From: Coprococcus sp.
GTDB taxonomy: Bacteria; Bacillota; Clostridia; Lachnospirales; Lachnospiraceae
DNA length: 18,381 bases
Assembly (NCBI GenBank): GCA_016296785.1
Contig: JAEDHX010000035.1
Location: 1-18,381 of the forward strand
Direction: 5' to 3'
Each line of letters begins with the position of its first letter. Positions within the stretch are counted from its first letter, which is position 1. Made by a program: the position numbers and the translations under genes. Shown here piece after piece: positions 1-6,869 of the stretch. The notes below the pieces were generated by a model that ran no database searches, was not told the origin of the DNA, and was given only the letters and a program-made list of their open reading frames with translations.

Positions 1-35
1 AAATATTTTTGAAAATAGCTTAACTAAACGTTATT

Positions 36-84
36 GGACCTGTCCCCGTGGCTAATTTTTTGCCAAGGGACCTGTCCCCGTGGC
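36..84. repeat. Two copies of a 17-nt REP-like repeat
   Basis: The 17-mer GGACCTGTCCCCGTGGC occurs exactly at 36-52 and 68-84, a 32-nt period. The core GGGAC-CT-GTCCC of the second copy is self-complementary, and the GGC at the end of copy 1 can pair with the GCC at 62-64. The units are much more GC-rich than the surrounding DNA. This resembles the short interspersed REP-type elements common in Clostridia. No transposase is visible, but the window edge cuts off what lies upstream. Confidence 0.6.
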
Positions 85-93
85 GAATATAAT

Positions 94-122
94 TTGATAT
101 TCATATTTGGCTATGTTATTAT
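94..122 (+). promoter_or_regulatory. Sigma-A-type promoter for the AEC transporter
   Basis: TTGATA at 94-99 and TATTAT at 117-122 are separated by 17 nt. A TG at 114-115 gives an extended -10. The promoter sits just after the REP-like repeats and 38 nt before the AEC transporter start. Confidence 0.55.
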
Positions 123-159
123 ATGGAAAGTATACTGATGAGAAAAGAGATGTAATGAT

Positions 160-1104
160 ATGGCTAATTTTATGTTTAGCATAAATGCAACAATTCCTAT
201 ATTCATCCTGATATTGCTTGGGTGGTTGCTTATGAGGATTGGCCTGATAAATAAGGAGTTTGCAAATGTAACCGATAAATATGTCTTTAAGGTTGCTTTG
301 CCTGTCTTGTTATTTAAGGATATTGCAACTACTTCAATATTGCAGGATATGAATATCAGGTTTGCACTGTTTTGCTTTGTGGGAACAATAGTTATGTTTT
401 GCTTTTCGTGGGTATTTGCACTGTTTTATTGTAAGGACAAGACAATGATAGGTGCATTTGCGCAAGGCGCGGCAAGAAGTAGTGCAGCATTATTTGGCGT
501 CGCTTTTGTTGAAAATATATGTGGAAGTGCCGGGATGGCACCTATAATGATTGTTGCCGCTGTTCCGTTATTCAATATATTTGCGGTTGTTATGTTAACC
601 TTTGGTGGAAATGAGAGAACTAACGGAATTGAAGGAATTAAAAAGGCATGTATAAATATTTTGAAGAACCCAATAATAATAGGTATTTTTATTGGTATGA
701 TTTTCTCTGGGTTTAGTATTAAGCTGCCAACAATTCCTCTTAAGGCAATTGATTATATATCTCAGACGGCAACACCTATGGCACTAATTGCTATTGGTGC
801 CGGATTTAATACAAGTGAGGCAATTGCAAAGGTGAAACCTGCAGCAGTAGCTTCTATAATTAAGCTTGTTATTCTTCCTTGTATATTTGTTCCGCTTGCC
901 GTTTGGTTCGGCTTTAATGCTGATGAGATAGTTGCAATACTGATTATGACCGGCTCACCGGCCACAGTATCATGTTATATAATGGCTAAGAATATGAATA
1001 ATGATCATGCACTGGCCTCGGATATTATACTGATTACGACGCTGTTTTCATCAATAACACTTACATTAGGTGTATTTATATTGAAATCGATAGGGTGTCT
1101 ATAG
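160..1104 (+). CDS. AEC-family (auxin efflux carrier) transporter
   Basis: This 314-residue integral membrane protein belongs to the AEC/malate permease-like family, whose members export or exchange organic anions and related small molecules. Hydrophobic segments lie at about residues 12-30, 68-90, 126-148, 168-185, 206-217, 228-250, 255-274 and 288-308. The N-terminal pattern (IPIFILILLGWLL, then a KYVFKVALPVLLF stretch) and the C-terminal TGSPATVSCYIMA segment are typical of the family, as is the length. The Shine-Dalgarno sequence is weak (purine run at 144-149). The ATG at 160 is kept because the ATG codons at 150 and 155 are out of frame. The gene appears to be monocistronic. The substrate cannot be read from the sequence; an amino-acid-related substrate is possible because an Lrp-type regulator follows. 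Confidence 0.85.
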   Translation: MANFMFSINATIPIFILILLGWLLMRIGLINKEFANVTDKYVFKVALPVLLFKDIATTSILQDMNIRFALFCFVGTIVMFCFSWVFALFYCKDKTMIGAFAQGAARSSAALFGVAFVENICGSAGMAPIMIVAAVPLFNIFAVVMLTFGGNERTNGIEGIKKACINILKNPIIIGIFIGMIFSGFSIKLPTIPLKAIDYISQTATPMALIAIGAGFNTSEAIAKVKPAAVASIIKLVILPCIFVPLAVWFGFNADEIVAILIMTGSPATVSCYIMAKNMNNDHALASDIILITTLFSSITLTLGVFILKSIGCL

Positions 1105-1121
1105 TGAATCTTAGAGGGTGT

Positions 1122-1159
1122 TAACGTAAGTAATTCCTTACGTTACATCATATTATAAT
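1122..1159. promoter_or_regulatory. Hairpin and TATAAT box between AEC gene and lrp-like gene
   Basis: A 9-bp inverted repeat (1122-1130 with 1137-1145, loop TAATTC) lies 17 nt after the AEC stop. It has no T-run directly after it, so it is a poor terminator. TATAAT follows at 1154-1159, but no convincing -35 box sits 16-18 nt upstream. The repeat could be an operator for the adjacent Lrp-type regulator, or a weak terminator. Confidence 0.3.
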
Positions 1160-1217
1160 ATTTTTACTATGGTTTATTTTTCTAACAAAATGCTAATAAA
1201 ATAAAGGGAGCGAACAA

Positions 1218-1673
1218 ATGGATAGTATTGATTACAGAATATTGAATTGCTTAAAGAAGAACGCAAGACTTACTGCATCAGCAATAAGTGATGAGATTAA
1301 TTTGTCAGTTTCGGCTGTTATTGAGCGTATTAAGAAAATGGAAACAGGTGGAATAATCACAGGCTATACTATAGAGGTTGACCAGAAAAAGCTGGGAAAT
1401 GAAATGGTTGCCATAATGGAGGTAAGACTTAAGCATCCAAAGTATTATGAAGAGTTCGTAAGCCTGATTAAAGAGAATAACAGTATTGTTGCATGCTTTT
1501 ATATGACAGGAGATTTTGACTTCATATTAAAGATTGTTACAGATTCAGCTGCCGGACTTGATGAGGTATATAAGTTTGTGAAGGGTTACGAAGGTGTATC
1601 TGCTACGGAGACACACTTTGTGCTAAAAACAGAAAAAGATGAAGTATCAGTAATACCGGAGGCAGACAAATAA
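1218..1673 (+). CDS. Lrp/AsnC-family transcriptional regulator
   Basis: This 151-residue DNA-binding protein has the usual Lrp/AsnC length and layout. The N-terminal winged helix-turn-helix (about residues 1-55, starting MDSIDYRILNCLKKNAR) includes a recognition helix around ASAISDEINLSVSAVIERI. A ligand-sensing RAM domain follows (about 65-145), with the ACFYMTGDFDFILKI strand pattern typical of amino-acid-responsive members. GGGAG at 1206-1210 lies 7 nt before the ATG. Its TAA overlaps the ATG of the shikimate-kinase-like gene (TAATG at 1671-1675), so the two are cotranslated and probably one operon. Lrp proteins often control neighbouring genes and themselves. The effector is unknown; candidates are an amino acid or an aromatic metabolite. 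Confidence 0.9.
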   Translation: MDSIDYRILNCLKKNARLTASAISDEINLSVSAVIERIKKMETGGIITGYTIEVDQKKLGNEMVAIMEVRLKHPKYYEEFVSLIKENNSIVACFYMTGDFDFILKIVTDSAAGLDEVYKFVKGYEGVSATETHFVLKTEKDEVSVIPEADK

Positions 1674-2182
1674 TGAATAATATTATACTTACAGGTATGC
1701 CTGGTGCAGGAAAGAGTACTATTGGTGTGTTACTTGCGAAGGTGCTTGGTTATGGCTTTGCAGATGCAGATCTTCTCATTCAAGCAAAATATGGTAAGTT
1801 GCTTTGCGAGTTGATTGCAGAACATGGTGATGAGGGCTTTCTCAAAATTGAAAATGAAGTGAATAGAGATGTGGATATGACGCATACTGTAATTGCTACG
1901 GGAGGAAGTGCAATCTATTGTACGGAGGCTATGGAGAAGTATATGGCAAATGACACAGTAGTTTACATCAAACTTCCGTATGAGGAAATTGCTGACAGAC
2001 TTGGAAACATTAAAAGACGAGGCGTTGTACTAAAGGAAGGTCAGACATTAAAGTCTCTTTATGATGAAAGAACGCCACTTTATGAGAAGTATGCACATAT
2101 AGTTGTTAACGCAACAGGACTTGGAATAGAGGAGTTGCTTGATTCAATAGCAGGTATTCTGGCAATACATGAAAGATATTAG
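1673..2182 (+). CDS. Shikimate kinase-like P-loop kinase (variant)
   Basis: This 169-residue P-loop kinase matches shikimate kinase (AroK/AroL) in length and fold. The Walker A GMPGAGKST is at residues 8-16. The FADAD segment (D31, D33) matches the family D-x-D that binds Mg2+ and shikimate. The lid region ends in DERTPLYEKYA with the conserved R133. Two family signatures differ. The FRxxE motif reads FLKIE (56-60), so the shikimate-binding arginine is leucine, and the GGG loop reads TGGS (76-79). It may be a divergent shikimate kinase or a related small-molecule kinase. The start overlaps the upstream regulator's stop, with GGAGG at 1658-1662. No other aromatic-pathway gene is in the window. 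The fold is secure; the substrate is not. Confidence 0.75.
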   Translation: MNNIILTGMPGAGKSTIGVLLAKVLGYGFADADLLIQAKYGKLLCELIAEHGDEGFLKIENEVNRDVDMTHTVIATGGSAIYCTEAMEKYMANDTVVYIKLPYEEIADRLGNIKRRGVVLKEGQTLKSLYDERTPLYEKYAHIVVNATGLGIEELLDSIAGILAIHERY

Positions 2183-2218
2183 TATAGTTTATTTTTGCAG
2201 TTGTAGGAGGTAAATACT

Positions 2219-3190
2219 ATGGAAATACTAAAAATGCTATTACAGGTTTTGTTGCTTGTTGTAGGCTTTGCCTGCCTTGTTAAGGGGGCTGACTGGTTCG
2301 TTGAAGGGGCATCTAAGATAGCAGTAAAATGCAATATCCCTGAAATGATAGTTGGACTTACAATAGTTGCGCTTGGTACAAGTGCACCTGAGGCCGCAGT
2401 AAGTATAAAGGCGGCATTTTCGAATGATGCCGGAATGACCATAGGAAATGTACTTGGAAGCAATATTCTTAATATACTAATGATTCTTGGCGTAGCAGCC
2501 CTGTTTGCCGCGTTGCCAATAAAGAAAAACACTATGAGAATTGATTTGCCGATAGTAATAGGTATATCAGTTCTTATGCTTATGCTTGGATACTTTGATG
2601 GCGTAATGGGAAGACTTGATGGTGTAATATTCTATGTGCTTTTAGTTGCTTTTATTGTTTATCTGATTATTTCTGCAAAAAAAGGAAATAGCGATGGTGA
2701 GGGCATAGAGATTACTGAGAAGGATACACCTCTTAGATTAATCCTTTTTATAGTAGTTGGTATAGCTGTAATTGTGTTAGGTAGTAATCTTACGGTGAAT
2801 GCTGCTTCAGTAATTGCCCGTAAGTTCGGAATGACAGACAGATTGATTGGTCTTACAATTGTTGCATTTGGAACATCACTTCCGGAGCTTGTGACCTCAT
2901 GTACGGCGGCTAAGAAAGGGCAGACAGATATTGCCATTGGTAATATAGTAGGAAGTAATGTGTTAAATATACTTTTTGTAGTTGGTTCAACTGCACTTAT
3001 TACACCTGTTGCATTTGCTAAAGATTTTCTGCTTGACGCAATTGTATCAATAATAGCAGCAGTTTTACTTCTTGTATTTAGTATAAAAAATAAAAAACTT
3101 ACTAAGCTGGGTGGTATTGTAATGCTGATTTGCTATGCGGTATACTTTGCATTTATCATTTTGAAGAATTATGGAGTTATCAATATATAG
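2219..3190 (+). CDS. Calcium/sodium antiporter (CaCA family, YrbG-like)
   Basis: This 323-residue membrane protein contains the two inverted alpha-repeats that define the Ca2+/cation antiporter superfamily. The first has GTSAPE at residues 53-58 and GNVLGSNILN at 76-85. The second has GTSLPE at 218-223 and GNIVGSNVLN at 241-250. The acidic residues E58 and E223 are the expected ion-binding positions. Each repeat lies in a five-helix half, giving ten predicted helices with a short charged cytoplasmic loop near residues 155-172. Family members use the Na+ gradient to extrude Ca2+. GGAGG at 2206-2210 lies 8 nt before the ATG. The 36-nt gap after the kinase-like gene shows no terminator, so cotranscription with the two upstream genes is possible. 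A strong terminator follows. Confidence 0.9.
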   Translation: MEILKMLLQVLLLVVGFACLVKGADWFVEGASKIAVKCNIPEMIVGLTIVALGTSAPEAAVSIKAAFSNDAGMTIGNVLGSNILNILMILGVAALFAALPIKKNTMRIDLPIVIGISVLMLMLGYFDGVMGRLDGVIFYVLLVAFIVYLIISAKKGNSDGEGIEITEKDTPLRLILFIVVGIAVIVLGSNLTVNAASVIARKFGMTDRLIGLTIVAFGTSLPELVTSCTAAKKGQTDIAIGNIVGSNVLNILFVVGSTALITPVAFAKDFLLDAIVSIIAAVLLLVFSIKNKKLTKLGGIVMLICYAVYFAFIILKNYGVINI

Positions 3191-3210
3191 AAAACATTGC
3201 TGATATAATG

Positions 3211-3252
3211 ACACCATACATAGATATTCTTATCTGTGTATGGTGTTTTTTT
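3211..3252 (+). terminator. Rho-independent terminator after Ca2+/Na+ antiporter
   Basis: A 16-bp stem with one U-G pair (3211-3226 with 3231-3246), loop TTCT, is followed by a seven-T run (3246-3252). It lies 20 nt after the antiporter stop. Confidence 0.9.
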
Positions 3253-3379
3253 ATATAATAGAAATTTCTTCGAATTTCCTATTATATAAAAACGCTCTGC
3301 TAAGTATGCACACTCGCACGATAGGAATCATGTCGCAAAAGCGACCGCTTAAGCGCGAGAATCTCGCAAGCGAGATTCT
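3252..3379. repeat. Cluster of short palindromes in the antiporter-symporter gap
   Basis: This stretch holds four self-complementary elements and no gene. First is an imperfect 15-bp AT-rich hairpin (3252-3266 with 3273-3288, loop TCTTCG, one bulge). Next is GTCGC-AAAA-GCGAC (3332-3345), then the palindrome CGCTTAAGCG (3346-3355), then a 10-bp inverted repeat with loop AA (3358-3367 with 3370-3379). The 3330-3379 part is more GC-rich than its surroundings. It looks like an interspersed repeat, though only one copy is in the window. I see no riboswitch core. Confidence 0.5.
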
Positions 3380-3391
3380 TATTTATTTGTC

Positions 3392-3420
3392 TTGACGCAT
3401 TGTATAAAGTCATATATAAT
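3392..3420 (+). promoter_or_regulatory. Strong sigma-A-type promoter for the symporter gene
   Basis: TTGACG at 3392-3397 and a perfect TATAAT at 3415-3420 are separated by 17 nt. A second TTGACG at 3430-3435 has only weak -10 candidates (near 3452-3458). The 5' leader to the ATG at 3502 is about 75 nt. Confidence 0.75.
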
Positions 3421-3501
3421 CAATTTGTATTGACGCGTAAAAGCTTTAAAGTTATGTGGCTTTAATGCGATAAAGCAAATTTTTAAAAAATGGAGGAAGT
3501 T

Positions 3502-5043
3502 ATGATACTGAAGATTATTATGCTTGTAGTTTTCTTTGCAGTAATGATTGGAGTAGGAATTTACTCAAGAAAACAAGCAACAGATGTGAATGGATTTGTA
3601 TTGGGAGGAAGAACAGTAGGCCCTTGGCTTACGGCATTTGCATATGGAACATCTTATTTCTCTGCTGTAATTTTTATTGGATATGCAGGACAGTTTGGAT
3701 GGAAATATGGTATTTCTTCAACTTGGATTGGAATTGGAAATGCAGTTATTGGTTCACTTATTGCGTGGGTAATTCTTGGAAGAAGAACAAGACTTATTAC
3801 TCAGAAGCTTGATTCAAGAACTATGCCTGAGTTCTTTGAAAAGAGGTATAATAGCAAGTCATTAAAGCTTATTTCGTCATTAATTATATTTGTGTTCCTT
3901 ATTCCATATACTGCTTCTCTTTATAATGGTCTTTCAAGACTGTTTGGTATGGCATTTGATATTGATTACAAGGTATGTGTTATTGCAATGGCAGTGCTTA
4001 CCGGTATCTATGTAATTATTGGTGGATATATGGCTACAGCAATTAATGACTTTATTCAGGGACTTATTATGCTTGTAGGTATTGTTGTTGTAATCGGTGC
4101 TGTTCTTAATAATTACGGCGGACTTGCCGGTGCTCTTGATAAGCTTGCTCGTGTTCAGGATGCAGCAGTTTCAGAGACACCAGGTATATTTGCATCCTTT
4201 CTTGGACCGGATATATTCAATCTTATGTGTGTTGTAATTCTTACATCACTTGGAACCTGGGGACTTCCTCAGATGGTTCAGAAATTTTATGCTATTAAGG
4301 ATGAGAAGTCAATTAAAACAGGAACCGTTGTTTCTACTATATTTGCTGTAATAGTTGCAGGTGGATGTTACTTCCTTGGCGGATTTGGAAGACTTACAAA
4401 TACTGATGTTACTACAGAAGGATTTGATGCTATTATTCCACATTTGCTTGAGTGTCTCCCTTCAATATTGATTGGTCTTGTTGTAATACTTGTATTATCA
4501 GCATCGATGTCTACATTGTCATCACTTGTACTTACATCAAGCTCAACACTTACTATTGACTTTGTTAAGGGTACAATTTCTCCAAAAATGAGTGAGAAGA
4601 AGCAGGTATTAACAATGAGAATTCTTCTTGTTGTATTTGTTGCTATATCAGCTATTATTGCTATTATTCAGTACTCAAGTAAGATTACATTTATAGCACA
4701 GCTTATGGGAGTATCATGGGGTGCTATTGCAGGTGCATTTCTTGCTCCATTTCTTTATGGTTTGTACTGGAAGAAGACTACAGTTGCAGCTTGCTGGGTA
4801 AGCTTTATCTGGGGTGCAGGAATAATGACACTTAACTTCATTAGTAATACATGGCAGTTGTTCAAATTCCCTACACTTATTCAGTCACCTATTAACTGTG
4901 GTGCACTTGCAATGGTAGGAAGCCTTATTATTGTTCCTATTGTCAGCCTTATTACTAAGAAGCCTGATCAGGCTATGGTTGAAGAAGCATTTTCATGTTA
5001 TGATAAAACAGTAGTTGTAGCACAGAAGAAGGCACTTGATTAA
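3502..5043 (+). CDS. Sodium:solute symporter (SSS family)
   Basis: This 513-residue polytopic membrane protein belongs to the sodium:solute symporter family (PutP/PanF/SGLT fold), which imports a small solute with Na+. It shows the family's N-terminal hydrophobic helix, the GGRTVGPWLTAFAYGTSYFSA stretch beginning near residue 35, the RLITQKLDSRTMPEFFEKRY segment after the second or third helix, and the core helix with LVVILVLSASMSTLSSLVLTSSSTLTID, whose serine-rich portion contributes to the Na+ site in this fold. About 13 helices fit the length. The start is placed at 3502 rather than the in-frame ATG at 3490, because GGAGG at 3492-3496 would then be the ribosome binding site, 5 nt upstream. 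It stands alone between a promoter and a terminator. The substrate is not identifiable. Confidence 0.88.
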   Translation: MILKIIMLVVFFAVMIGVGIYSRKQATDVNGFVLGGRTVGPWLTAFAYGTSYFSAVIFIGYAGQFGWKYGISSTWIGIGNAVIGSLIAWVILGRRTRLITQKLDSRTMPEFFEKRYNSKSLKLISSLIIFVFLIPYTASLYNGLSRLFGMAFDIDYKVCVIAMAVLTGIYVIIGGYMATAINDFIQGLIMLVGIVVVIGAVLNNYGGLAGALDKLARVQDAAVSETPGIFASFLGPDIFNLMCVVILTSLGTWGLPQMVQKFYAIKDEKSIKTGTVVSTIFAVIVAGGCYFLGGFGRLTNTDVTTEGFDAIIPHLLECLPSILIGLVVILVLSASMSTLSSLVLTSSSTLTIDFVKGTISPKMSEKKQVLTMRILLVVFVAISAIIAIIQYSSKITFIAQLMGVSWGAIAGAFLAPFLYGLYWKKTTVAACWVSFIWGAGIMTLNFISNTWQLFKFPTLIQSPINCGALAMVGSLIIVPIVSLITKKPDQAMVEEAFSCYDKTVVVAQKKALD

Positions 5044-5066
5044 TATATAATCTATACATAAATAAT

Positions 5067-5123
5067 AAAGCCATATAAGTGATGATATATATTGTATATG
5101 CATTATCCTTATATGGCTTTTTT
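5067..5123 (+). terminator. Rho-independent terminator after the symporter
   Basis: A 13-bp stem (5067-5079 with 5108-5120), from AAAGCCATATAAG to its complement, closes a 28-nt AT-rich loop. It runs into a T-tract ending at 5123 and begins 24 nt after the symporter stop. Confidence 0.8.
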
Positions 5124-5186
5124 GAACTGTTATTTGTTGATTTATATGGCTTTTTTGCTGAGCTGTTATTTGCTGATTTATATAGC
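5109..5186. repeat. Imperfect tandem repeat of the terminator right arm
   Basis: The right arm and T-tract of the symporter terminator (TTATATGGCTTTTTTG) begin at 5109 and recur at 5142. A third degenerate start (TTATATAGC) is at 5178. Between them the spacer ACTGTTATTTGTTGAT recurs as GCTGTTATTTGCTGAT. The periods are 33 and 36 nt. It looks like local duplication of the terminator end. Confidence 0.7.
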
Positions 5187-5325
5187 TATATCCACATATA
5201 ATTATATATGATATAAATGTCGTTTGTTTTATTGAAAGAGTATTTATTATGTGTTAATATATAATATGTTGAAAAGTGCGTTGTTTTGGCACTGGACCTT
5301 TTTTGTTCTGTTAGGAGGAGCAGTA

Positions 5326-6828
5326 ATGAAGTGCAATAAATGTGGTAATGAATTTAGTGTAGGATCAATATGTCCTGTTTGTGGTAATTCTGTTGTAGGT
5401 AATACAGGGAATGAAACGGTGGCATATAATGATGAAATCAGCGTTGATATAAGTAATAGTGCGTCAAAAGTTAATGTATATAGTCATGGTACGCCTCAGC
5501 CTCAGGAGGGAATTTTTAGTAATACTGCTATGCCAAATCAGAATGGCTATAGTCAGTATGCACCCGGCAATCAGATGAATACTAATATGTATAATAGCCA
5601 GCCAATGGGTACTAATATGTATAATAATAGTCAGCCAATGTCAACGAATATGTTTAATAATGGCCAGCCAATGTCGGCTAATATGTATAATGGAATGCCG
5701 GGACAGTCTCAGATGTATAATGGCGACCAGCAATATGCGGGACAACAGTTTAGCGGACAGACAGGATATGCTTATAATGATAATAATGCGAGTATTAGTG
5801 CAGAGGATACTAAGAAATCAAAGACATCACTTATTATTGCCTGTGTTAGTATTGCAGTTGCAGTAATTGCAATTATTGCTTTGCTTGTATTTGTTGTGTT
5901 TAAGAAGCCTGATGGTGGAGATGATAATTCTACTACTACAACAGAGTCTTCTAGCGTGCAAACAACAGATGAGCCATCAACGGATGAGCCAACTACGGAT
6001 GAGCCATCAACAGATGAACCAACTACGGATGAGCCATCAACAGATAATAACAGCTCTAATAATCATACTAATACATCACTTGCAGGAGACCCTGTATTTA
6101 GTAATGATATGGTAGATATGTCTGTTGACAGCATGGATTTTGATAATATTGGTAATTTTGTAGTAAAAGGTACATTTTATAATAAGAGCAGTGATAAGAT
6201 TGGAATCCTTCTTAATACAGTATGTATGGATGGCACAAGTGTGACAGGTTATACGTATGGAGATGCTGAACCTGGCGAGGTTGGAGAATGGACTCTGTCA
6301 ATTGATTCAGAACAGATTACTTTATCAGATGTTGAAGTAATAACAAACTTAGATGTATACTTCCGTTATTATAATTGTGAATCATATATGACGGTATTTG
6401 ACGACTCGATGAATATTAAAGTAGATAGTGTTAAGACAGGAGATAAGATATTTGCTAAGGATGACTGGACCGAGGCATATTCTGATGACAGCTGCAACAT
6501 AACATCAGTTAATTATGTTATATATAACAGTGTACTTGATACATATGAAGTGTATATAAGAGTTGAGAACAAGACTGATAAATGTGTAACAGTGCTTACT
6601 GATCTTGCTAATATAGATGGAGAATCAGTAGAGTCCAGTGGCGGCTATATGACTATTGCACCAAACAGTGTAGCATGTAGTAAGTTATATTGGTATAATG
6701 ATTCCTTACCGGATGAATGTAAAGAGTTTAAGAAGATTAAGTTTGAATTATCATTAGTAGATTATTCGACATATGAAACTCTGACAAAAGGAAAAGTCGA
6801 GATTAGTACAAATGGCGTAAAGAAATAG
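5326..6828 (+). CDS. Membrane-anchored zinc-ribbon protein with repeat linkers
   Basis: This 500-residue protein has a clear modular layout. The N-terminal zinc ribbon has two Cys pairs (C3-x2-C6 and C16-x2-C19). An Asn/Gln/Met-rich linker carries an 11-residue repeat (TNMYNNSQPMS and variants, residues 86-126). One transmembrane helix (about 168-192) follows, then a TDEPS/TDEPT five-residue repeat stalk (214-240) and a beta-rich C-terminal region (about 250-500). Inferred topology is ribbon inside, C-terminal region outside. The start at 5326 is chosen over an in-frame ATG at 5251 because AGGAGG at 5313-5318 is well placed and the zinc ribbon begins right there. The corA-like gene follows after 41 nt without a terminator. 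The function is unknown; a surface-displayed sensor or stress protein is only a guess. Confidence 0.8.
   Translation: MKCNKCGNEFSVGSICPVCGNSVVGNTGNETVAYNDEISVDISNSASKVNVYSHGTPQPQEGIFSNTAMPNQNGYSQYAPGNQMNTNMYNSQPMGTNMYNNSQPMSTNMFNNGQPMSANMYNGMPGQSQMYNGDQQYAGQQFSGQTGYAYNDNNASISAEDTKKSKTSLIIACVSIAVAVIAIIALLVFVVFKKPDGGDDNSTTTTESSSVQTTDEPSTDEPTTDEPSTDEPTTDEPSTDNNSSNNHTNTSLAGDPVFSNDMVDMSVDSMDFDNIGNFVVKGTFYNKSSDKIGILLNTVCMDGTSVTGYTYGDAEPGEVGEWTLSIDSEQITLSDVEVITNLDVYFRYYNCESYMTVFDDSMNIKVDSVKTGDKIFAKDDWTEAYSDDSCNITSVNYVIYNSVLDTYEVYIRVENKTDKCVTVLTDLANIDGESVESSGGYMTIAPNSVACSKLYWYNDSLPDECKEFKKIKFELSLVDYSTYETLTKGKVEISTNGVKK
5581..5697 (+). repeat. Coding tandem repeat, 30-33 nt period
   Basis: Units start at 5581, 5611, 5644 and 5677 (30, 33 and 33 nt, then a partial unit). 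Each encodes a variant of TNMYN-x-QPM-S/G in the cytoplasmic linker of the zinc-ribbon protein. The codons differ between units, so the repeat is not a very recent expansion. Confidence 0.85.
5965..6045 (+). repeat. Coding tandem repeat, 15 nt period (TDEPS/T stalk)
   Basis: Five 15-nt units plus a partial one encode TDEPS and TDEPT alternately (residues 214-240 of the zinc-ribbon protein). The alternation makes a 30-nt higher-order period. Such Thr/Asp/Glu/Pro repeats usually form extended stalks on surface proteins, and they may vary in copy number between strains. Confidence 0.85.
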
Positions 6829-6869
6829 CTTTGTATTATCCAAAAATATTAGAAACCGGAGGTTATGAT

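Noticed and set aside
3290..3500. Riboswitch upstream of the symporter
   Set aside because: The palindromes mostly lie upstream of the promoter at 3392-3420, so they would not be in the leader RNA, and no known aptamer core is visible in 3425-3500.
5581..6045. Possible CRISPR array in the repeat-rich zinc-ribbon gene
   Set aside because: The repeats are in frame, directly adjacent without spacers, and vary at codon third positions; they encode protein repeats.
5867..6115. Plus-strand 82-codon Leu/Met/Gln-rich frame
   Set aside because: It is the alternate frame of the membrane helix and TDEP repeats in the zinc-ribbon gene; the repetitive DNA keeps it open.
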